Counted from the stretch's first letter, positions 17,163 to 25,785 are shown. The stretch is DNA of 64,000 nt from Terriglobia bacterium (GCA_020072845.1 JAIQGF010000013.1:1-64000); one strand, 5' to 3'. Program-made: numbers and translations. The notes: generated by a model from the letters alone, not told the origin.

Positions 17163-17226
17163 TGTCGTTGGTCGTTTGTCGTTGGTCGTTGGCGCGAACG
17201 ACTAACAACCAACGACGACCGACTAG
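17163..17226. repeat. Inverted pair of period-7 repeats (gtcgttg phrase)
   Basis: Left arm repeats gtcgttg/gtcgttt four times from 17163; right arm 17198-17226 has the complement (cgactaa, caaccaa, cgacgac). It fills the acyl-CoA dehydrogenase-meaB gap and provides the dehydrogenase stop codon region. Same phrase as 3451-3487 and 60025-60092. Confidence 0.9.
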
Positions 17227-18365
17227 TCTTTCAGAAGCTGGCGGGCAATCACAAGCCTTTGAATTTCGCTCGTCCCTTCCCCGATGGTACACAGCTTAAC
17301 GTCGCGATAGAACTTTTCCGCGGGGTAATCCTTGATGAAGCCGTAGCCGCCATGGATCTGGACGCCCTCGTTGGCGCAGCGCACCGCAACCTCGCTGGTG
17401 TAAAGCTTGGCCATGGAGGATTCCTGGGTGGACTTCATGCCCTTGTCCTTCATGTCGGCGGCGCGCATGGTGAGCAGGCGGGCAGCGTCAATTTCGGTGG
17501 CCATGTCGGCGAGCTTCCATTGAATGGCCTGGAATTCGCAGATTGCTTTGCCGAACTGTTCACGCTCCTTGGAGTACTTCAGCGCCGCCTCGAACGCGCC
17601 CTGTGCCATGCCGAGTCCGAGGGCGGCGATGGAGATGCGCCCGCCGTCGAGAATCCGCATGGCGTCAATGAAGCCGCCGCCTTCCTTGCCGAGGAGGTTT
17701 TCGGCAGGAATGCAGCTGTCCTCGAAGATAAGTTCGGCGGTGTCGCTGGCGCGCAAGCCAAGCTTGTTCTCTTTCTTGCCCGGCCGGAACCCCTGGGTGC
17801 CCTTCTCGACGATGAACGCGGACAGTCCGTGGGTATGCGCCGCCTTGTCGGTGACGGCGAGAACGACCGCGACATCGGCATAGTGGCCGTTGGTGATAAA
17901 CGTTTTGGTGCCGTTCAGCACCCAGCAATTGCCGCGACGAACCGCCGTCATGCGGGCGCTGCCGGCATCCGATCCGCTGCCCGGTTCGGTAAGTCCCCAA
18001 GCGCCGATGTGTTCGCCGGTGGCGAGCTTGGGGACGTACTTGCGCTTCTGCTCCTCGCTGCCGGCAACAAAAATATGGTTGGTGCAAAGCGAGGTGTGGG
18101 CGGCCACAATGATGCCGATGGACCCGTCCACGCGAGAGAGTTCCTCGATGGCGAGCACGTACTCGATATAACCCATGCCGGCGCCGCCGTATTCCGGCGG
18201 AAAGATGGCGCCCATCAGGCCGAGGCGGCCCAGTTCCTTGACCGTCTCCAGCGGGAAGCGCGATTCCTCGTCCCACTCCATGACGTGCGGACGGATTTCG
18301 CGCTCGGCAAACTCGCGCACGCTCTTGCGGAGTTGCAGTTGCTCATCGTTGAGTTGAAAATCCAA
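17223..18365 (-). CDS. Acyl-CoA dehydrogenase
   Basis: A 380-residue FAD enzyme of fatty-acid or branched-chain acyl-CoA oxidation. [20 protein letters not shown] start, the [11 protein letters not shown] flavin-binding motif, the central [12 protein letters not shown], and the C-terminal [21 protein letters not shown] and [15 protein letters not shown] motifs; the catalytic glutamate is expected within the latter (IGEGTSE region precedes it in short-chain types). I chose TTG at 18365 because GGAGG lies 8 nt upstream and the conserved DFQL follows; a longer frame to 18410 is possible. Substrate chain length is not decidable. Confidence 0.93.
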   Translation of the reverse strand: MDFQLNDEQLQLRKSVREFAEREIRPHVMEWDEESRFPLETVKELGRLGLMGAIFPPEYGGAGMGYIEYVLAIEELSRVDGSIGIIVAAHTSLCTNHIFVAGSEEQKRKYVPKLATGEHIGAWGLTEPGSGSDAGSARMTAVRRGNCWVLNGTKTFITNGHYADVAVVLAVTDKAAHTHGLSAFIVEKGTQGFRPGKKENKLGLRASDTAELIFEDSCIPAENLLGKEGGGFIDAMRILDGGRISIAALGLGMAQGAFEAALKYSKEREQFGKAICEFQAIQWKLADMATEIDAARLLTMRAADMKDKGMKSTQESSMAKLYTSEVAVRCANEGVQIHGGYGFIKDYPAEKFYRDVKLCTIGEGTSEIQRLVIARQLLKD

Positions 18366-18513
18366 AACCAGCCTCCGGTGCGGGTGGTTGCGGCCGCCAA
18401 GGTGGAACAAACACGTATAACATACGCTGGGGGCAGGGCAAAGCGCAGCTTATGGAGAAACCAGGTACGTCAGTAACTTAGGGGACGAGCTTGTCAGGAA
18501 TTCGGCAGGTTGC

Positions 18514-18604
18514 AGTGATTTAGCGATTTAGTGATTTGTGATTACTGGAAAGTCGACGAACTACGCGATGAGCTCCACCAATCACTGAATCGCTAAATCA
18601 CAAA
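18514..18604. repeat. Inverted pair of period-8 repeats (gtgattta phrase)
   Basis: Left arm gtgattta/gcgattta/gtgatttg from 18514; right arm 18579-18604 (atcactga, atcgctaa, atcacaaa) is its complement. Lies between the acyl-CoA dehydrogenase and the beta-propeller lipoprotein genes. Confidence 0.88.
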
Positions 18605-18609
18605 TGGTC

Positions 18610-19854
18610 CTACTGGCTGATGACCACGAAGGTGGGCTGGGGCGAGCCGGAAGCAATGGTGTTGATGACGGTGTCGTCGGAAGTGCGGATGCAGGAAATG
18701 CTGTTGGAATCGCGGTTGGCGACCACCACCTTGGTCGAGGCGGCATCGGCGGCCAACGAAACCGGTGTGCTGCCCACGGTGATTGTCTTGCGGACCGCCA
18801 GGCTGACGGCATCGAGAACGGTCACGGTCGTCCCCGAGCACCCCGTCAGGTTGACGGCATCGCTGCACCCGGCATTGGCCACATAGAGGCGCGTGCCATC
18901 GGGCAAGGCGGCAATGGAAGCAGGACCGGCGTCGACGGCGACCGTCTTGATCAGGGTGAGGCCGATATCGGCGTCGAAAACCGAAATGGTGTTGGACCCG
19001 GTATTGGCGACGTACAGGCGCCGCCGGCCGGGTTCGAACAGCAGGAACGTGGGAGAAGCGCCCGCGGCCACGGTCGCGACCACGGTGTTGCTGGCGACGT
19101 TGATCGCCGAAACTGTCCCGCTACCCTGATTCGCCACATACAAGGTCTTGCCATCCGAGTTGATGGCGGCGGCGACGGGAGAACTGCCGACGGGAATGGT
19201 GGCGACCACGGAATTGTCGGGTGGAGAAATCGCGCTCACGGTGCCGTCGCCCTTATTGACGCTGTACAGCAGGGTGGTGTCGGGCGTCTGCACCAACGCC
19301 ACCGGCGTGCGTCCCACCGGGATCGAGGTCTCCAAGGCATTGTTGAAAGTCGTAATCACGCCCACCGAGTTGGTCCCCGAGTTGGCCACATACATGAAAC
19401 CGACCTGGGTGCTGGCCAGGTAAACCGGCGCCGATCCCGCCGGCAACGTGATGAACGTCACCGTGGACCCCTGCGCCAAAGGCGTGAAGACTGACAGGGA
19501 ATCGTCATTCTTGTTGGCGACCAGCGCCTGGGCCGTGAGGGCTGCGAAGGCAGCGTGCACCGGGCTGCGTCCGACTACGAAGTTGCCGATGTTGGTGTCT
19601 CCGGAGATATCTACGGAAGTGGACATGCCCGGAGAACCATTGTTGTTGCTAAGGACCACGGCGACGCGGGCGGCTTGCGGGTCGCCGCCGGGCTTGAGAA
19701 CGGGATTGGCCACCGGACGGTAGACATCGCCGCAGCCGCTCAGCAACACCCACGCCAACGCAGCCGCAATGCCGGCGGGCACACTGCGACGCCGTTTCCG
19801 GAAGGTTACGGATGTTTGCACCGGCGGCAGGGAGTGTTCGACGTATTTGCCCAT
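18610..19854 (-). CDS. YVTN-type beta-propeller lipoprotein
   Basis: From the ATG at 19854 (MGKYVEHSLPP) about 414 residues. A basic stretch and hydrophobic segment lead to the lipobox LLSGC, so it is probably a lipoprotein. The rest consists of about seven blades with the YVTN-family repeat pattern (LYVANQGSGTVSAINVASNTVVATV, repeated with variation: LYVANTGSNTISVFD, MYVANSGTNSVGVI, VVVANRDSNSISCI), each about 42 residues. Such propellers are surface or periplasmic binding proteins; ligand unknown. An ATG-less extension to 19908 is unlikely. Flanked by repeats on both sides. Confidence 0.82.
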   Translation of the reverse strand: MGKYVEHSLPPVQTSVTFRKRRRSVPAGIAAALAWVLLSGCGDVYRPVANPVLKPGGDPQAARVAVVLSNNNGSPGMSTSVDISGDTNIGNFVVGRSPVHAAFAALTAQALVANKNDDSLSVFTPLAQGSTVTFITLPAGSAPVYLASTQVGFMYVANSGTNSVGVITTFNNALETSIPVGRTPVALVQTPDTTLLYSVNKGDGTVSAISPPDNSVVATIPVGSSPVAAAINSDGKTLYVANQGSGTVSAINVASNTVVATVAAGASPTFLLFEPGRRRLYVANTGSNTISVFDADIGLTLIKTVAVDAGPASIAALPDGTRLYVANAGCSDAVNLTGCSGTTVTVLDAVSLAVRKTITVGSTPVSLAADAASTKVVVANRDSNSISCIRTSDDTVINTIASGSPQPTFVVISQ

Positions 19855-19920
19855 GAGGAAATTTCTATTGTAATCGGCGGGCAGCCTGGGCGCTAGTTCC
19901 TGGCGCAAAGCTCAACATCG

Positions 19921-20037
19921 CAGGCTTCAGGCTCCAGGCGTCAGGCTTCAGGCGGCAATGTTTTTGGGTCTGCGGCGGAACTCGACGGTCCCCGGGATCC
20001 GACGCCTGAAGCCTGACGCCTGAAGCCTCAAGCCTGT
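19921..20037. repeat. Inverted pair of period-7 repeats (aggcttc phrase)
   Basis: Left arm 19921-19955 (aggcttc, aggctcc, aggcgtc, aggcttc); right arm 20001-20037 (gcctgaa, gcctgac, gcctgaa, gcctcaa) is the complement. It lies in the divergent gap between the lipoprotein and DUF92 genes. The same phrase recurs at 32034-32086. Confidence 0.9.
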
Positions 20038-20045
20038 TCCTGCCT

Positions 20046-20810
20046 TTGGTACGATGCTGGGCAGCGAACCTGGCGCCGCCAGTCATTTTGCACGCCCTGC
20101 TAACCCAGCACGTTTTGGTCGCCGTAGCCGTCACCGCGGCGTTTGCCTCGGCCGCATGGCTGTTGCGCGGAGCGACGGCGGGAGGAGCGCTGGCGGGATT
20201 TGCCATCGCACTGGCGTTATTCGTGACCGCTGGACCGGGCGGGTTCGCGGCGCTGGTAAGCGTATTCTCCGTTGCATGGTTGACGACGCGGCTTGGCTAC
20301 CGGCGCAAGCAAGTGCTGGGCATCGCGGAGAACGCGCGGGGGCGTTCCGCCGCGCAGGTGCTCGCCAACCTGGGAGCTGCCGCCGGGTTTTCAGTCGCTG
20401 CGCATGTCACGGGGTATCCCGCGCTGCTGGCGGCAGCGATGGCTGCCCTCGCCGAAGCGGCTGCCGATACGGTTGCCAGCGAATGTGGCGAAGCGCTCAC
20501 CGAGCGCGCGTACCTGATTACCACGATGCGCGCCGTGCCGGCCGGCACCAATGGCGGCGTCAGCATCCCGGGAACGGTCGCCGGAGTAGCGGCGGCGGCG
20601 ATGATCGGCGCCGTAGCGACAGCAACCCGCGTGGTGCCGTGGTCGGCCTTGCCCATCGTCATCGGGGCGGGAGTAGTGGCGACGGTCATCGACAGCGTGC
20701 TCGGCGCCACCCTCGAGGAACGTGGCCTCATCGGCAATAACGGCGTGAATCTCACCAGTACCATTGCGGCTGGGATGATCGCGCTATTGCTGGGGAAGCT
20801 CGGATCATGA
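20046..20810 (+). CDS. DUF92 family integral membrane protein
   Basis: About 254 residues with six or more hydrophobic helices. The central ALAEAAADTVASECGEAL and GGVSIPGTVAG motifs are those of DUF92 (TMEM19/VTE6-related) proteins, some of which are phytyl-phosphate kinases or CTP-dependent kinases; the bacterial role is not established. The start is uncertain: TTG at 20046 sits just after the repeat, and another TTG at 20086 is possible; no good ribosome-binding site is visible for either. Confidence 0.75.
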   Translation: MVRCWAANLAPPVILHALLTQHVLVAVAVTAAFASAAWLLRGATAGGALAGFAIALALFVTAGPGGFAALVSVFSVAWLTTRLGYRRKQVLGIAENARGRSAAQVLANLGAAAGFSVAAHVTGYPALLAAAMAALAEAAADTVASECGEALTERAYLITTMRAVPAGTNGGVSIPGTVAGVAAAAMIGAVATATRVVPWSALPIVIGAGVVATVIDSVLGATLEERGLIGNNGVNLTSTIAAGMIALLLGKLGS

Positions 20811-20966
20811 ACAAAACCGTATTCGCCTGGGTGCACAATGCGGGCCGGTGCGAGGGAGTGCTCGACCGCTCATCCCATTAACTCCAAAGTGCTATCTCCA
20901 AAGTCCTGTTTTTTTGGCGCAACATCTGGGCTAACATCCGCGTCTAAGTGGGAGGCAGTGCTCACT

Positions 20967-21479
20967 ATGCGGTGGCGGACCTTCATGATCGGCTGGACGA
21001 TGGCGCTGGCGGTGCTGTTGATCGCCCATCCTAAGCCTCCGGCCGGCAACGAAGACGTGGGCACCGCGGTGGTTGAACTCACCTACGCTGCCCCACCGAA
21101 CTCGCCGGCCAACCGGCAGTGGAACGCCAATGTCGGACATGCGCCGCGCATCGTGGCGCCGCTGGTCGAGCTGGATGTCACTCCGCGGATGCGTGCCGAC
21201 GCCAACTACCTGCTCAGCATGGAAGACATCGCGCGCTGGGAAGAACTGCACGGCCACGTGCCTCCATACGCCGTGGTGATGGCGCGCAGTGACGTGCCGG
21301 TCCGGTGGCGCTCGCAGCCCGAGAGGCGCGGACACGTTGACGGCAACGCCGGACGCTTTCCCGGATTCAGCGAGGACGCAATTCGTTTTCTGGTGGAAGC
21401 GCGCTACGCCTACGGCCTGGGCACCGAGACGCCGGCCAACGGGCGCTCGGTGGTGCTGGTTTATCGCCCCGGGAAATAG
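20967..21479 (+). CDS. Exported cyclase-family-like protein without the metal motif
   Basis: 170 residues from the ATG at 20967, which has GGGAGG 12 nt upstream. An N-terminal hydrophobic segment (residues 5-20) looks like a signal peptide. The central part (APLVELDVTPRMRADANYLLSMEDIARWEELHG and the later FPGFSEDAIRFLVEARYAYGLGTET) resembles the second half of PF04199 cyclase/kynurenine formamidase-like proteins, but the HxGTHxDxxxH metal motif is absent. It may be a truncated or non-enzymatic relative. Function unknown. Confidence 0.55.
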   Translation: MRWRTFMIGWTMALAVLLIAHPKPPAGNEDVGTAVVELTYAAPPNSPANRQWNANVGHAPRIVAPLVELDVTPRMRADANYLLSMEDIARWEELHGHVPPYAVVMARSDVPVRWRSQPERRGHVDGNAGRFPGFSEDAIRFLVEARYAYGLGTETPANGRSVVLVYRPGK

Positions 21480-21499
21480 CAGGCTCCTCCATACCCCAC

Positions 21500-21532
21500 G
21501 CTCAGAACTCACAACTCAGAACTCACAACTGC
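21500..21532. repeat. Period-7 repeat (agaactc/acaactc phrase)
   Basis: Four alternating units, agaactc and acaactc, in the convergent gap between the cyclase-like and DUF218 genes. No inverted arm. Confidence 0.8.
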
Positions 21533-21533
21533 T

Positions 21534-22205
21534 TCACTGCGGAAACCACGAAGGGTACAGCCGCCAGAAGACGTAGCTGGCCGATTCGCGAAGCACGGCC
21601 GAGATTTTCGCGCCGGCCGTGTGCGGCACCGAACCTGGGCGCGGCGAGCCGTAAGCGACAATGCCATAGCGGCCCATCAGCCGCTTGATGCGAAAGATGT
21701 GGTAGGCGTCGCTGACCGCGACCACGTTGCGCATACCGTTGGCGCGAAGGATGGCGCTGACGCGCTCCGCCGATTCGGCGGTGTCCTCGCCTTGGGTCTC
21801 GGCGATGAGGGAGCGGTCGGGAATGCCGCGGCGTGACAGGTAGTCGCGGCCGACTCCGCCCTCGGAGAACTTGGGATCGGCGCCGGCGCCGCCGGTGGTG
21901 ATCACCATGGGCGCCAAACCGCGCTGGAAAAGCTCGTAGGCATGATCGAGGCGCGCGCGATACACGGGCGATGGCCGGCCGGCGTATTCCGCCGCGCCAA
22001 AGACGACAATGGCGTCCGCACGCTGCGCTTCATCACGATTTCCCTGCCGCACAATGAAGAAAGCCGAGACTGCGAACGCCGCCAGCACAATCGCGACGCA
22101 CCCCGCCGCGAGTTGGCGCACGATGGCGCTTGTACGGCGAGCGGATCGTTGCAGAGCGGATGCGGCGGATGGATTCACGGCAGGCCCAAGTTCCGGCGGC
22201 TTCAT
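21534..22205 (-). CDS. DUF218 (YdcF/SanA-like) membrane-anchored protein
   Basis: 223 residues. One transmembrane helix at about 30-52 anchors a DUF218 domain: ADAIVVFGAAEYAGRPSPVYRARLDHAYELF, VITTGGAG, SEGGVGRDYLSRRGIP, ETQGEDTAESAERV and VVAVSDAYHIFRIKRL. SanA/YdcF relatives affect envelope permeability, but no reaction is firmly known. The ATG at 22205 overlaps the tsaC stop as ATGA; longer frames upstream would overlap tsaC and are not supported. Confidence 0.83.
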   Translation of the reverse strand: MKPPELGPAVNPSAASALQRSARRTSAIVRQLAAGCVAIVLAAFAVSAFFIVRQGNRDEAQRADAIVVFGAAEYAGRPSPVYRARLDHAYELFQRGLAPMVITTGGAGADPKFSEGGVGRDYLSRRGIPDRSLIAETQGEDTAESAERVSAILRANGMRNVVAVSDAYHIFRIKRLMGRYGIVAYGSPRPGSVPHTAGAKISAVLRESASYVFWRLYPSWFPQ

Positions 22206-22867
22206 TCTCCGCCGAGGGTGTCGGCGATCGCCTGCCGGGGGACTGCGCCTTCGCGCAGGACACGCCAGCCGCCCTCGCTGAGGTCCACGATGGTCGAGGA
22301 GACGTCGCGCGGCGACGGCCCGCCATCCACGATGATCGCAATCCTTTCCTGCAGTTGGTCGCGCACGGCAGAAGCCGTGGTGCACTCGCTCGCCCCGCTA
22401 AGGTTGGCCGAGGTGGCGGTGATCGGCACCCCGGCAGCGCGGATCACGGAAAGTGGAATGTTGGCCGAGGGAATACGCAACGCCACGTTGCCGGTGTTGG
22501 CGGTCACTTTCAACGGCAGGCGCGACGCCGCCGGAACGATGATGGTCAGCGGTCCCGGCCAGAATTTCCGCGCCAGCTCATAAAATTCGTCCGGCAGCGG
22601 ATCGCGCGCCAGCATCTCCGCCTGCTCCTCGCTCTCAATCAGCAGCGACAACGGCTTGTGGCGCGAGCGCGATTTGATTTCGTACACGCGCTCCACCGCG
22701 CGCAGGTTGAACGGATCGGCCGCCAGGCCATAGAAGGTGTCGGTCGGCATGCCCAGCACCTGGCCGGACTTGATCTGCTCCGCCGCATAGGCCACCAGCG
22801 AAGATTCGGGCGTGTCGCTGTTGATCTTGAGGATTTCGGCGCGCACGCTCATTCGTGTAGAACTCAT
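22202..22867 (-). CDS. tsaC: L-threonylcarbamoyladenylate synthase
   Basis: 221-residue YrdC-fold protein that makes threonylcarbamoyl-AMP from threonine, bicarbonate and ATP, the first step of t6A37 tRNA modification. Motifs: GMPTDTFYGLAADPFN, the basic KSRSRHKPLSLL nucleotide-binding patch, FWPGPLTIIV, ALRIPS and ITATSANLSG. The Sua5 C-terminal domain is absent, so it is the short TsaC type. It pairs functionally with tsaB at 14881-15597. A second start at residue 6 is possible. Confidence 0.93.
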   Translation of the reverse strand: MSSTRMSVRAEILKINSDTPESSLVAYAAEQIKSGQVLGMPTDTFYGLAADPFNLRAVERVYEIKSRSRHKPLSLLIESEEQAEMLARDPLPDEFYELARKFWPGPLTIIVPAASRLPLKVTANTGNVALRIPSANIPLSVIRAAGVPITATSANLSGASECTTASAVRDQLQERIAIIVDGGPSPRDVSSTIVDLSEGGWRVLREGAVPRQAIADTLGGE

Positions 22868-22956
22868 CCTGGCGAACCGCGAATACTAACTTACCATCGG
22901 CGCGAGCCGCAAGGGAAGCGGCCCGGAGCGAGGTGGCACGCCGAACCGCGCCCCCG

Positions 22957-22975
22957 CAGGCCCAAATTGGGCCTG
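22957..22975. promoter_or_regulatory. Near-perfect palindrome in the tsaC/rRNA methyltransferase divergent gap
   Basis: CAGGCCCAA and TTGGGCCTG are exact inverted 9-mers around a single central base, 40 nt before the methyltransferase start. It could be an operator or a small hairpin; there is no T tract. Confidence 0.4.
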
Positions 22976-23014
22976 GGTGATACTGGAACAGCGGGGCGGC
23001 GTATCATCGTGCCG

Positions 23015-23869
23015 ATGGCCGAATACGATCGCCTGCGCCGCGTATCCAGCCGCCAGAATTCGCTGGTCAAGGAACTCCGGCGCGCTTTTCACGATGGCGA
23101 ACCGGCCGCGGACGGATCCATCGCCATCGAGAGCGTCCGCACCATCGAGGAGGCAATCCGCAGCGGGCTGCGCTTTCGCGCCGTGTTCTTCGCCGAATCC
23201 GCGCAGCCCCGCGCCGGCCGCCTGTTGCCGCAATTCTCGGCCAATGTCGAAATCCTGCTCCTCCCCGACGACGTGTTCCAGAGCGTGGTTGCCACGGAAA
23301 CGCCGCAGGGCGTGGCGGCGCTGGTGCGCCTGAAGGTCCACAAGCTCGATGAGCTGCTGGCCGCGCCCGGGCCGCTGATCGTGGCCGCTGCCGGCGTGCA
23401 GGACCCCGGAAACCTGGGCACGATCATCCGTTCCGCCGAAGCATTTGGCGCCGCCGGCTTGCTGGTGGGAGCGGGGACGGTGTCTCCCTACAATCCCAAG
23501 GTCGTGCGCGCGTCGGCGGGTTCGCTGTTTCGCTTGCCAGTGGTGGGAGTGGAATTTCCGGCGGTGCTGGCCGCGCTCCGCGATCGCGGCCTGAAGTTGC
23601 TGGCCACCTCGTCGCACAAGGGCACGGCGCTGGAGGAAGCGGATCTTACCGGTGGCGTGGTGGTGCTGATCGGCAACGAGGGCGCCGGTTTGCCGAAGGA
23701 GATCATGCGGCAGGTGGACGGGCAGGTATCGATTCCGCACGCGCCGGGCGTCGAATCTCTGAATGCCGGCATGGCGGCGTCCATCGTGCTGTACGAAGCT
23801 TCGCGACAGAGGAGGGCGCCAGTTCACCACCGAGACACCGAGGCCACCGAGAAACACCGAGAAGAATAA
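23015..23869 (+). CDS. SpoU/TrmH-family RNA 2'-O-methyltransferase
   Basis: 284 residues: an N-terminal substrate-binding part ([28 protein letters not shown]) and a C-terminal SPOUT knot with the three family motifs [20 protein letters not shown] (about 130-149), [12 protein letters not shown] (about 226-237) and [19 protein letters not shown] (about 248-266). It should methylate a ribose in 23S rRNA or tRNA (RlmB/TrmH-like; target not decidable). The last 17 residues, [17 protein letters not shown], are encoded by the left arm of the repeat beside the GxxExxY gene and are not part of the fold. Confidence 0.9.
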   Translation: MAEYDRLRRVSSRQNSLVKELRRAFHDGEPAADGSIAIESVRTIEEAIRSGLRFRAVFFAESAQPRAGRLLPQFSANVEILLLPDDVFQSVVATETPQGVAALVRLKVHKLDELLAAPGPLIVAAAGVQDPGNLGTIIRSAEAFGAAGLLVGAGTVSPYNPKVVRASAGSLFRLPVVGVEFPAVLAALRDRGLKLLATSSHKGTALEEADLTGGVVVLIGNEGAGLPKEIMRQVDGQVSIPHAPGVESLNAGMAASIVLYEASRQRRAPVHHRDTEATEKHREE

Positions 23870-24352
23870 TTTCGGAGGGTTGGGGACATATGAGCACAGG
23901 AGCCATGGCAGTGAGATCGGCAAGGTCGGGCGAGCGATTTTTTCGCGATCAGACCGACCCAGTTATTGGAGCAGCCATCGAAGTGCACCGGGTGCTTGGG
24001 CCGGGACTGCTCGAAGAAACTTACGAAAGCTGCCTCTGCCACGAGTTACATCTTCGTGATGTCGCTTTTCAACGCCAGGTTCACCTGTCCATTGTTTACA
24101 AAGGTATTCGCCTTGCTTCGGCCTATCGCATCGATCTGGTCGTGAATGACTTCGTAATCGTTGAACTCAAGGCAGTCGAACAGATCCTGCCATTGCACGA
24201 AGCGCAGCTCTTGACGTATATGCGCCACACCGGAAAACGAGTAGGGCTTCTGATCAACTTCAATGTTCCGATACTGAAGAACGGCATTCGCCGTCGCGTT
24301 CTTTGATTTCTCGGTGCGCCTCGGTGGCCTCGGTGACTCGGTGGTGAAACAG
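23822..24352. mobile_element. GxxExxY cassette bounded by inverted caccgag repeats
   Basis: Left arm 23822-23865 (caccgag/acaccgag/gccaccgag units) and right arm 24309-24349 (ctcggtg units) are complementary and enclose the GxxExxY gene. The first 31 nt of the left arm are identical to the start of the gene-free hairpin at 29198-29284. The insert lies between two conserved genes and the left arm has been read into the upstream gene's 3' end. This is my interpretation as a mobile or once-mobile unit; no transposase is present. Confidence 0.6.
23890..24306 (+). CDS. GxxExxY family protein (PD-(D/E)XK-like)
   Basis: 138 residues with the signature GLLEETY (GxxExxY) after an N-terminal helix ([14 protein letters not shown]), then the acid-lysine core [21 protein letters not shown] that looks like a PD-(D/E)XK nuclease site, and [19 protein letters not shown] near the end. 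Members of this family commonly occur in several copies per genome; the biological role is not established. An ATG at 23905 with AGGAG just upstream is an alternative start. Lower GC than the neighbours and enclosed by inverted repeats. Confidence 0.88.
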   Translation: MSTGAMAVRSARSGERFFRDQTDPVIGAAIEVHRVLGPGLLEETYESCLCHELHLRDVAFQRQVHLSIVYKGIRLASAYRIDLVVNDFVIVELKAVEQILPLHEAQLLTYMRHTGKRVGLLINFNVPILKNGIRRRVL

Positions 24353-24357
24353 TAATC

Positions 24358-25725
24358 GTGAGCCTGTTCAATCCAATTCGTCGCCCGGATGAGCCGCCGG
24401 ACCGGTCCACGCCGCTGGCCGATCGCATGCGCCCGCGGTCGCTCGAGGAATTCGTCGGCCAGCAGCACCTGCTCGGGCCCGGCAAGCCGCTGCGGCTGCA
24501 AATCGAGCGCGACGATCCCGGCTCGATCATCTTCTGGGGTCCGCCGGGAGTGGGCAAGACCACGCTGGCCAAGATCATCGCCCGCGTCACCAAGGCGGAC
24601 TTCATCGAGTTTTCCGCCGTGCTTTCCGGCATCAAGGAAATCAAGCAGGTGATGGCCGACGCGGAAAAAGCCCGCCAGTTCGGCACCCGCACCATCGTTT
24701 TCATCGACGAAATCCACCGCTTCAATAAGGCGCAGCAGGACGCGTTTTTGCCGCACGTTGAGAAGGGCAACATCCGGCTGATCGGCGCCACCACGGAAAA
24801 TCCTTCCTTCGAAATTATCGGCGCGCTGCTCTCGCGCACACGCGTGTACGTGCTGCATCCGCTTACCGAGCAGGAAATCGTGGTTCTGCTGCGCCGTGCC
24901 CTGGAAGATCGCGAACGCGGGCTGGGCGAAATGAAGGTGCGTGCCGGAGATGCCGTGCTGCAGCGCATTGCGGCCTATTCCAGCGGCGACGCCCGCTCGG
25001 CATACAACGTGCTGGAGGTTGCCGCCGGCATCGCGGGCGAGAACGCCGAGATCACCGACCCGATGGTGCGGGACGCGCTGCAGCGGCGCGTGCTGCTCTA
25101 CGACAAGACGGGCGAAGAGCACTACAACCTCATCTCGGCGCTGCACAAGTCGGTGCGCAACAGCGATCCCGATGCCGCGCTCTACTGGCTGGGCCGCATG
25201 CTCGAAGCCGGCGAAGACCCGCTCTACGTTGCCCGCCGCGTGGTGCGCATGGCGGTGGAGGATATCGGCCTGGCCGACCCCAATGCGCTTTCGCTGTGCA
25301 TGGCGGCGCGCGATGCGGTGGACTTCATCGGTATGCCGGAGGGGAATCTCGCGCTCGCCGAGGCGGTGGTCTATCTCTCCGTCGCGCCCAAATCGAATGC
25401 GCTGTACACGGCGTATGGCGCGGTGCGAGCCGACGTCGAGACCACCGCCGCCGAACCGGTGCCGCTGCACCTGCGCAACGCGCCGACCGCGCTGATGAAG
25501 AACCTCGGCTACGGCGCCGGCTACCAGTACGCCCACGATCTCGACCAGAAAGTCGCGGACATGCAGTGCTTGCCGGACAATCTCCGCAACCGCACCTACT
25601 ACTATCCGACGGTGGAGGGAGTGGAGAAGCGCATCCGCGAACGGCTGGAGGAGATCAAGCGCAAGCGCGCCCAAAAGCGAACTACAAAGGACACGAAGGA
25701 CGCAAATGCGAAAGAAACAGAATAG
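24358..25725 (+). CDS. rarA: Replication-associated recombination protein A (RarA/MgsA, AAA+ ATPase)
   Basis: 455 residues. AAA+ module at about 35-200: Walker A GPPGVGKTT, Walker B FIDEIHRFNKAQQD, sensor 1 GATTENPSFE; then the tetramerisation domain with YDKTGEEHYNLISALHKSVRNSDPDAALYWL and GNLALAEAVVYLSVAPKSNA. RarA acts at stalled replication forks with SSB. Start is GTG at 24358. The last about 16 residues (KRTTKDTKDANAKETE) come from a short repeat-like sequence (aaggacacgaaggacg) at 25680-25710. Confidence 0.94.
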   Translation: MSLFNPIRRPDEPPDRSTPLADRMRPRSLEEFVGQQHLLGPGKPLRLQIERDDPGSIIFWGPPGVGKTTLAKIIARVTKADFIEFSAVLSGIKEIKQVMADAEKARQFGTRTIVFIDEIHRFNKAQQDAFLPHVEKGNIRLIGATTENPSFEIIGALLSRTRVYVLHPLTEQEIVVLLRRALEDRERGLGEMKVRAGDAVLQRIAAYSSGDARSAYNVLEVAAGIAGENAEITDPMVRDALQRRVLLYDKTGEEHYNLISALHKSVRNSDPDAALYWLGRMLEAGEDPLYVARRVVRMAVEDIGLADPNALSLCMAARDAVDFIGMPEGNLALAEAVVYLSVAPKSNALYTAYGAVRADVETTAAEPVPLHLRNAPTALMKNLGYGAGYQYAHDLDQKVADMQCLPDNLRNRTYYYPTVEGVEKRIRERLEEIKRKRAQKRTTKDTKDANAKETE

Positions 25726-25745
25726 AAGATGGACCCTTGCGGCTC

Positions 25746-25782
25746 AGATCACCCGATCACCGGATCGCCCGATCACCCGATA
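25746..25782. repeat. Period-8 repeat (gatcaccc phrase)
   Basis: Four to five units (gatcaccc, gatcaccg, gatcgccc, gatcaccc) in the short convergent gap between rarA and the CoA-binding protein gene. Same phrase as 15600-15698 and 63964-63992. Confidence 0.9.
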
Positions 25783-25785
25783 GAT

